Origin: JAIOPA01 sp964655175
GTDB taxonomy: Bacteria > Eisenbacteria > RBG-16-71-46
Direction of reading: 5' to 3'
Length of the DNA stretch: 53,704 bases
Assembly (NCBI GenBank): GCA_964655175.1
Contig: CAZZLY010000012.1
Span: 1-53,704, forward strand
Shown here in pieces: positions 50,814 through 53,704 of the stretch; position 1 is the first letter of the stretch, and every line of letters begins with the position of its first letter. The notes beneath the pieces are model-generated. The model saw nothing but the letters and a program-made list of their open reading frames with translations. It searched no databases and was not told where the DNA came from. The position numbers and the translations under genes are program-made.

Positions 50814-52130
50814 TCACTTGCGGGTCGTGAACGTGCGCACCTCNNNNNNNNNNNNNNNNNNNNNNNNNNNNNNNNNNNNNNNNNNNNNNNNNNNNNNNNN
50901 NNNNNNNNNNNNNNNNNNNNNNNNNNNNNNNNNNNNNNNNNNNCGGTTCGGCGTGCGGCTCGGGGTGGCACTCACCGCACCCGAACGCGCCGTGCCTAGG
51001 AGTAGGTCGGCGACCTGTCCCGGCGTCGCGCTCGGATTCGCCTGCAGGATCTGCGCCGCCACGCCGGCCACGTGCGGCGTCGCCATGCTGGTGCCCGAGA
51101 TCGTGTTCGTGCTGCTGTTCGACGTGGGCCACGCCGCGGTGATCCCGACGCCGGGCGCGGTGACGTCCACACCGGCGCCGAAGTTGGAGAACGACGCGAA
51201 CCGGTCGCTGCCGTCGCACGCCGCCACGGTGATCGCCTCGGGCACGCGCGCGGGCGAGGTGTTGCTGCAGTTCGTGTGCGCGTTGCCCGCCGCGACGCAG
51301 AACACGACGCCGTCGGCGATCGCACGCTTGACCGCGGCGTCGAGCGCGGTCGAGGCGCCGCCACCCAGCGACAGGTTCGCGACCGCGGGATGCGTCGTGT
51401 GGTCCGACGTCACCCAGTCCACGCCGGCGATCACGCCCGACATGGCCCCCGAGCCGTTGGCATCGAGCACGCGCACCGCGATCAGGTGCGTGGCCTTGGC
51501 GACGCCGTGCAGCGTGCCGCCGATCGTCGAGGCGACGTGCGTGCCGTGGCCGTTGGCGTCCAGCGCCTGACCCTGCGGCGTGATCGCGTCGAAGCCGGTC
51601 ACGGCGCGCCCGCCGAAGTCGTCGTGCGAGAGCAGGATGCCGGTGTCCACGACGTACGCGTCCACCCCGGTGCCGTCCAGCGCCGCGTCGTAGCGATGAT
51701 CGAGCGGCAGCGCGGGCTGATCGATGCGATCGAGTCCCCAGTTGGGCGGGTCGCTCTGCGTGGCGTCGAGCGTGACGACCTGGTCCTCCTCGACGTACGC
51801 CACGCGCGGATCGCGGCGCACCAGCGCCAGCGCACCCGGAGCGAGTCGCGCCGCGAAGCCGTGCAGCGCGCTGCGATAGCGCTGCTGCGTCCAGAACGCG
51901 TGGCGCTGCGAGAGCTCGTCGGCGATCGCATCGGTGGCCCCGGCGCGGTCGTCGAACACGACCACGTACGAGCCCGGCACCACGCGGGCCCCGGGCCCCG
52001 CGGCGATCAGCGGTGCGGGACCCACCCGCGTACTCGGCGCGGTGAGCGATCCCGGGGAGCGACCACATCCGGCCAGCAGGACGATCCACACACCGACGAG
52101 CCACCGCGAGGACATGCGAACGCGCGACAT
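50814..52130 (-). CDS. Subtilisin-like S8 serine protease lipoprotein, interrupted by a gap
   Basis: The protein begins MSRVRMSSRWLVGVWIVLLA followed by GCG, a lipoprotein signal. A propeptide of the I9 type (YVVVFDDRAGATDAIADELS...LVRRDPRVAYVEEDQVV) precedes the peptidase S8 domain with catalytic Asp (AYVVDTGILLSHDDFGG), His (ANGHGTHVASTIGG), oxyanion Asn (VVFCVAAGNAH) and Ser (ISGTSMATPHVAGVAAQIL). It ends, as far as visible, with a Ser/Thr/Pro linker (SATPSRTPN) at the gap; beyond the gap the strand closes with EVRTFTTRK and a stop. That these pieces are one gene is likely but not proven. ATG 52130 has GGGGAG 8 nt upstream. Confidence 0.88.
   Translation of the reverse strand: MSRVRMSSRWLVGVWIVLLAGCGRSPGSLTAPSTRVGPAPLIAAGPGARVVPGSYVVVFDDRAGATDAIADELSQRHAFWTQQRYRSALHGFAARLAPGALALVRRDPRVAYVEEDQVVTLDATQSDPPNWGLDRIDQPALPLDHRYDAALDGTGVDAYVVDTGILLSHDDFGGRAVTGFDAITPQGQALDANGHGTHVASTIGGTLHGVAKATHLIAVRVLDANGSGAMSGVIAGVDWVTSDHTTHPAVANLSLGGGASTALDAAVKRAIADGVVFCVAAGNAHTNCSNTSPARVPEAITVAACDGSDRFASFSNFGAGVDVTAPGVGITAAWPTSNSSTNTISGTSMATPHVAGVAAQILQANPSATPGQVADLLLGTARSGAVSATPSRTPNXXXXXXXXXXXXXXXXXXXXXXXXXXXXXXXXXXEVRTFTTRK
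50844..50943. other. Assembly gap (100 N) inside the protease C-terminal region
   Basis: The gap falls just where a C-terminal domain of the S8 protease would lie. The flanks share no repeat, and the real length is unknown. Confidence 0.9.
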
Positions 52131-52433
52131 CAAGGGAACTCCCCGGGGGAGGGTGGTGCGACGTGGCACGCGGGAAGCGCGTGACGGACGAGCCGGGGGA
52201 GTCCAGCGGTGTACGGCGGCCGGGCGTGCGTTCCGCACGCGTGGGATGCGCGTGCTGCCCGGTGTGGAGGCGTGCGACGTGCGCGAAGGCCGCGATTCCC
52301 GCGGTCGCGCGTGGACACCCAACGAGTCATGCAAGTCGTGGGCCGCACGACGTGGTCCCGTCCCGTGCTGCGACCCGACCGTCCCACGGGGGCACCACTC
52401 GCACGCGGTGACACGCACGGCTATGCTCGCGCC
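52131..52433. other. Divergent intergenic region without a recognisable gene
   Basis: The 303 bases between the protease and the HI0933-family gene hold the ribosome binding site of the protease and, at the other end, TATGCT (52422-52427) exactly 6 nt before ATG 52434, a leaderless-type -10 box. Several GC-rich short stems are present. I see no small ORF with a convincing ribosome binding site and no RNA motif. Confidence 0.5.
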
Positions 52434-53704
52434 ATGTCCCCTCGCACCGTGATCGTCCTCGGCGCCGGCGCCGCCGGTCTCACCGCCGCCCTGCGCGCTG
52501 CCCAGAGCGGTGCCCGCGTCCTCGCGCTCAACGCCCATCCCAAGGTGGGGCTCAAGATCCTCATGAGCGGCGGGACGCGCTGCAACGTGACGCATCGCGC
52601 GGTGACCGAGCGCGACTTCCACGGCGGTTCACCCAACGTGGTCAAGCGCGTGCTGCGCGCGTTCACCGTGCCGCAGACGCTCGAGTGGTTCCAGAGCGAG
52701 TTGGGTGTGCCGCTCAAGTTGGAGGACACGGGCAAGTGGTTCCCCGAGAGCGACGACGCACAGACCGTGCTCGATGCGCTGTTGCGCGCGTGCGAGTCGG
52801 CGGGGGTGACGCTGCGCACCGGCGCGCGCGCGGTGCGCCTCGAGCGTGCGGGTGACGCCTGGCGCGTGGGCGTGCAAAGCGTGGGCGAGAGCGCCGCGTT
52901 CGGCGAGGGCCATGCGCGCGCGGGCGAGACCGTGTTCGCGCTGCCGAGCGTCGAACCGCAGGAGTGGCTCGAGGCCGACGCGGTCGTGCTCGCGACGGGG
53001 GGCTTGAGCTTCCCGCGCACGGGCAGCGACGGCACCGGCTACGCGCTCGCGACCGCGTTGGGTCACACGCTGGTGCCCACGGTGCCCGCGCTCACGCCGC
53101 TCGCCGCGGTCGATCCGGTGTGCCGCTACGCACAGGGCGTGACGATCGAGGCCGGACTCGCGCTGTGGGTGGACGGGCGCGTCGCCGAACGCGTGAGCGG
53201 TTCGCTGTTGTTCGCGCACTTCGGCGTGACCGGCCCGGCGGCGCTGGATCTGTCGCGTCACTGGGCCGCGGCCGAAGGCCGTGCACGTCGCGTGACGCTG
53301 TCGTTCGTGCCCGCCGACACGTACGAGTCGCTCGACCAGGCGTGGCGCGACTACGCCGAGGTGAACCCGCGTCGCGGCTTGCGGCAGTGGCTCGGGATGA
53401 TGCTGCCCGATCGGCTGGCCGACATGCTCACGACCGAGAGCGGCCTGGGCGGGGCGGCGATGAGCCAGATCCCGCGCGAGCGTCGCAACGCGATGCTGCG
53501 CGCGCTCACCGAGCGCGACCTGGGCGTGACGGGGACGCTGGGCTACGAGAAGGCCGAGGTCACCGCGGGCGGCGTGCCGTTGTCCGAGGTGGACTCGAGC
53601 ACGCTCGAGTCGCGCGTCGCGCCGGGCCTGTGGCTGTGCGGCGAGGTGCTCGACGTCGAGGGCCGCCTGGGGGGATTCAACTTCCAGTGGGCGTGGTCGA
53701 GCGG
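52434..53704 (+). CDS. HI0933-family NAD(P)/FAD-dependent oxidoreductase, C-terminus cut by window end
   Basis: The visible 423 residues cover nearly all of a HI0933/BaiN-like flavoprotein: the FAD fold VIVLGAGAAGLTAALRAAQS, the family motif KVGLKILMSGGTRCNVTHR, VVLATGGLSFPRTGSDGTGY, LFAHFGVTGPAALDLS and the C-terminal EVLDVEGRLGGFNFQWAWSSG, after which only a few residues should remain. Members reduce or isomerise varied substrates and the physiological role is mostly unknown. An insert near residues 150-170 (VGESAAFGEGHARAGETVF) is longer than usual. ATG 52434 has no Shine-Dalgarno and lies 6 nt after a -10-like box. Confidence 0.92.
   Translation, partial: MSPRTVIVLGAGAAGLTAALRAAQSGARVLALNAHPKVGLKILMSGGTRCNVTHRAVTERDFHGGSPNVVKRVLRAFTVPQTLEWFQSELGVPLKLEDTGKWFPESDDAQTVLDALLRACESAGVTLRTGARAVRLERAGDAWRVGVQSVGESAAFGEGHARAGETVFALPSVEPQEWLEADAVVLATGGLSFPRTGSDGTGYALATALGHTLVPTVPALTPLAAVDPVCRYAQGVTIEAGLALWVDGRVAERVSGSLLFAHFGVTGPAALDLSRHWAAAEGRARRVTLSFVPADTYESLDQAWRDYAEVNPRRGLRQWLGMMLPDRLADMLTTESGLGGAAMSQIPRERRNAMLRALTERDLGVTGTLGYEKAEVTAGGVPLSEVDSSTLESRVAPGLWLCGEVLDVEGRLGGFNFQWAWSS

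Noticed and set aside
1..53704. CRISPR arrays, tRNA or rRNA genes, insertion sequences, prophage or attachment sites
   Set aside because: No regularly spaced repeats, cloverleaf-type sequences, transposase or integrase frames, or phage genes were recognised; base composition and gene style are even throughout.

Overview
The window is about 53.7 kb of uniformly GC-rich, gene-dense bacterial chromosome. It has three 100-base runs of N (7905-8004, 49339-49438, 50844-50943), so it is a scaffold, probably from a metagenome or draft assembly. The cell is diderm: it has a TonB-dependent receptor, periplasmic proteins and lipoproteins. Three secreted proteins end in a FlgD-like/T9SS-type-A-like C-terminal module, a pattern common in the FCB-related and Eisenbacteria-like lineages. 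With the very high GC and an AceK gene outside the usual aceBAK setting, I infer a GC-rich FCB-type, Eisenbacteria-like or Gemmatimonadota-like organism. This is inference only; no rRNA or tRNA gene was recognised.

Layout. 1-6146 (minus): a small anchored protein, isocitrate dehydrogenase kinase/phosphatase (aceK) and isocitrate dehydrogenase (icd, cut by the window edge); then a YceI protein, a sarcosine-oxidase-like flavoenzyme and a dicarboxylate/amino-acid symporter. 6310-8063 (plus): pyrroline-5-carboxylate dehydrogenase, spanning a gap. 8223-12587 (minus): a DNA-repair operon (EVE protein, NAD ligase LigA, PolX). 12636-16885: an isoprenylcysteine-methyltransferase-like protein, a MEMO-family protein (minus), then a YbjN-like protein, an alpha/beta hydrolase and a MOSC protein in an overlapping plus-strand operon. 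16920-19935 (minus): glpD-glpK preceded by a 12-codon leader ORF. 20018-25296: DUF547 protein, aldo/keto reductase, UMF1-type MFS protein, GNAT and FemAB-type acyltransferases. 25441-26373: proline dehydrogenase, which completes proline-to-glutamate catabolism with the distant P5C dehydrogenase. 26450-31605: secreted unknown protein, LtrA, FabI and a KimA-like APC permease.

31662-37924 (plus): a secreted glycosidase-like protein overlapping a family-5 uracil-DNA glycosylase, then a cobalamin riboswitch followed by a BtuB-type receptor and a secreted beta-propeller protein with a C-terminal sorting module. The last three look like a vitamin B12 capture system in which the propeller takes the place that BtuG has in Bacteroides; this is the most interesting part of the window. 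37956-42979 (minus): a tightly overlapping four-gene operon (alpha/alpha-toroid protein, glycosyltransferase, WD40 lipoprotein, asparagine-synthase-like amidotransferase), probably for glycan synthesis or modification. 43113-44439: two HAD phosphatases, one ThrH-like. 44606-48810 (plus): Lrp regulator, lysine 6-aminotransferase, a NUDIX-metallo-beta-lactamase fusion and an EamA transporter. 48878-53704: TspO (cut by a gap), a serine beta-lactamase-like protein with sorting module, a subtilisin-like lipoprotein protease (interrupted by a gap) and a HI0933-family flavoprotein cut by the window end.

Signals. GC-rich perfect hairpins close most transcription units, especially convergent ones. Several first genes have a -10-like TANNNT box only 6-9 nt before the start codon and no Shine-Dalgarno sequence, which suggests leaderless mRNAs. 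Long open frames on the opposite strand of real genes are GC-driven shadows and are left out.
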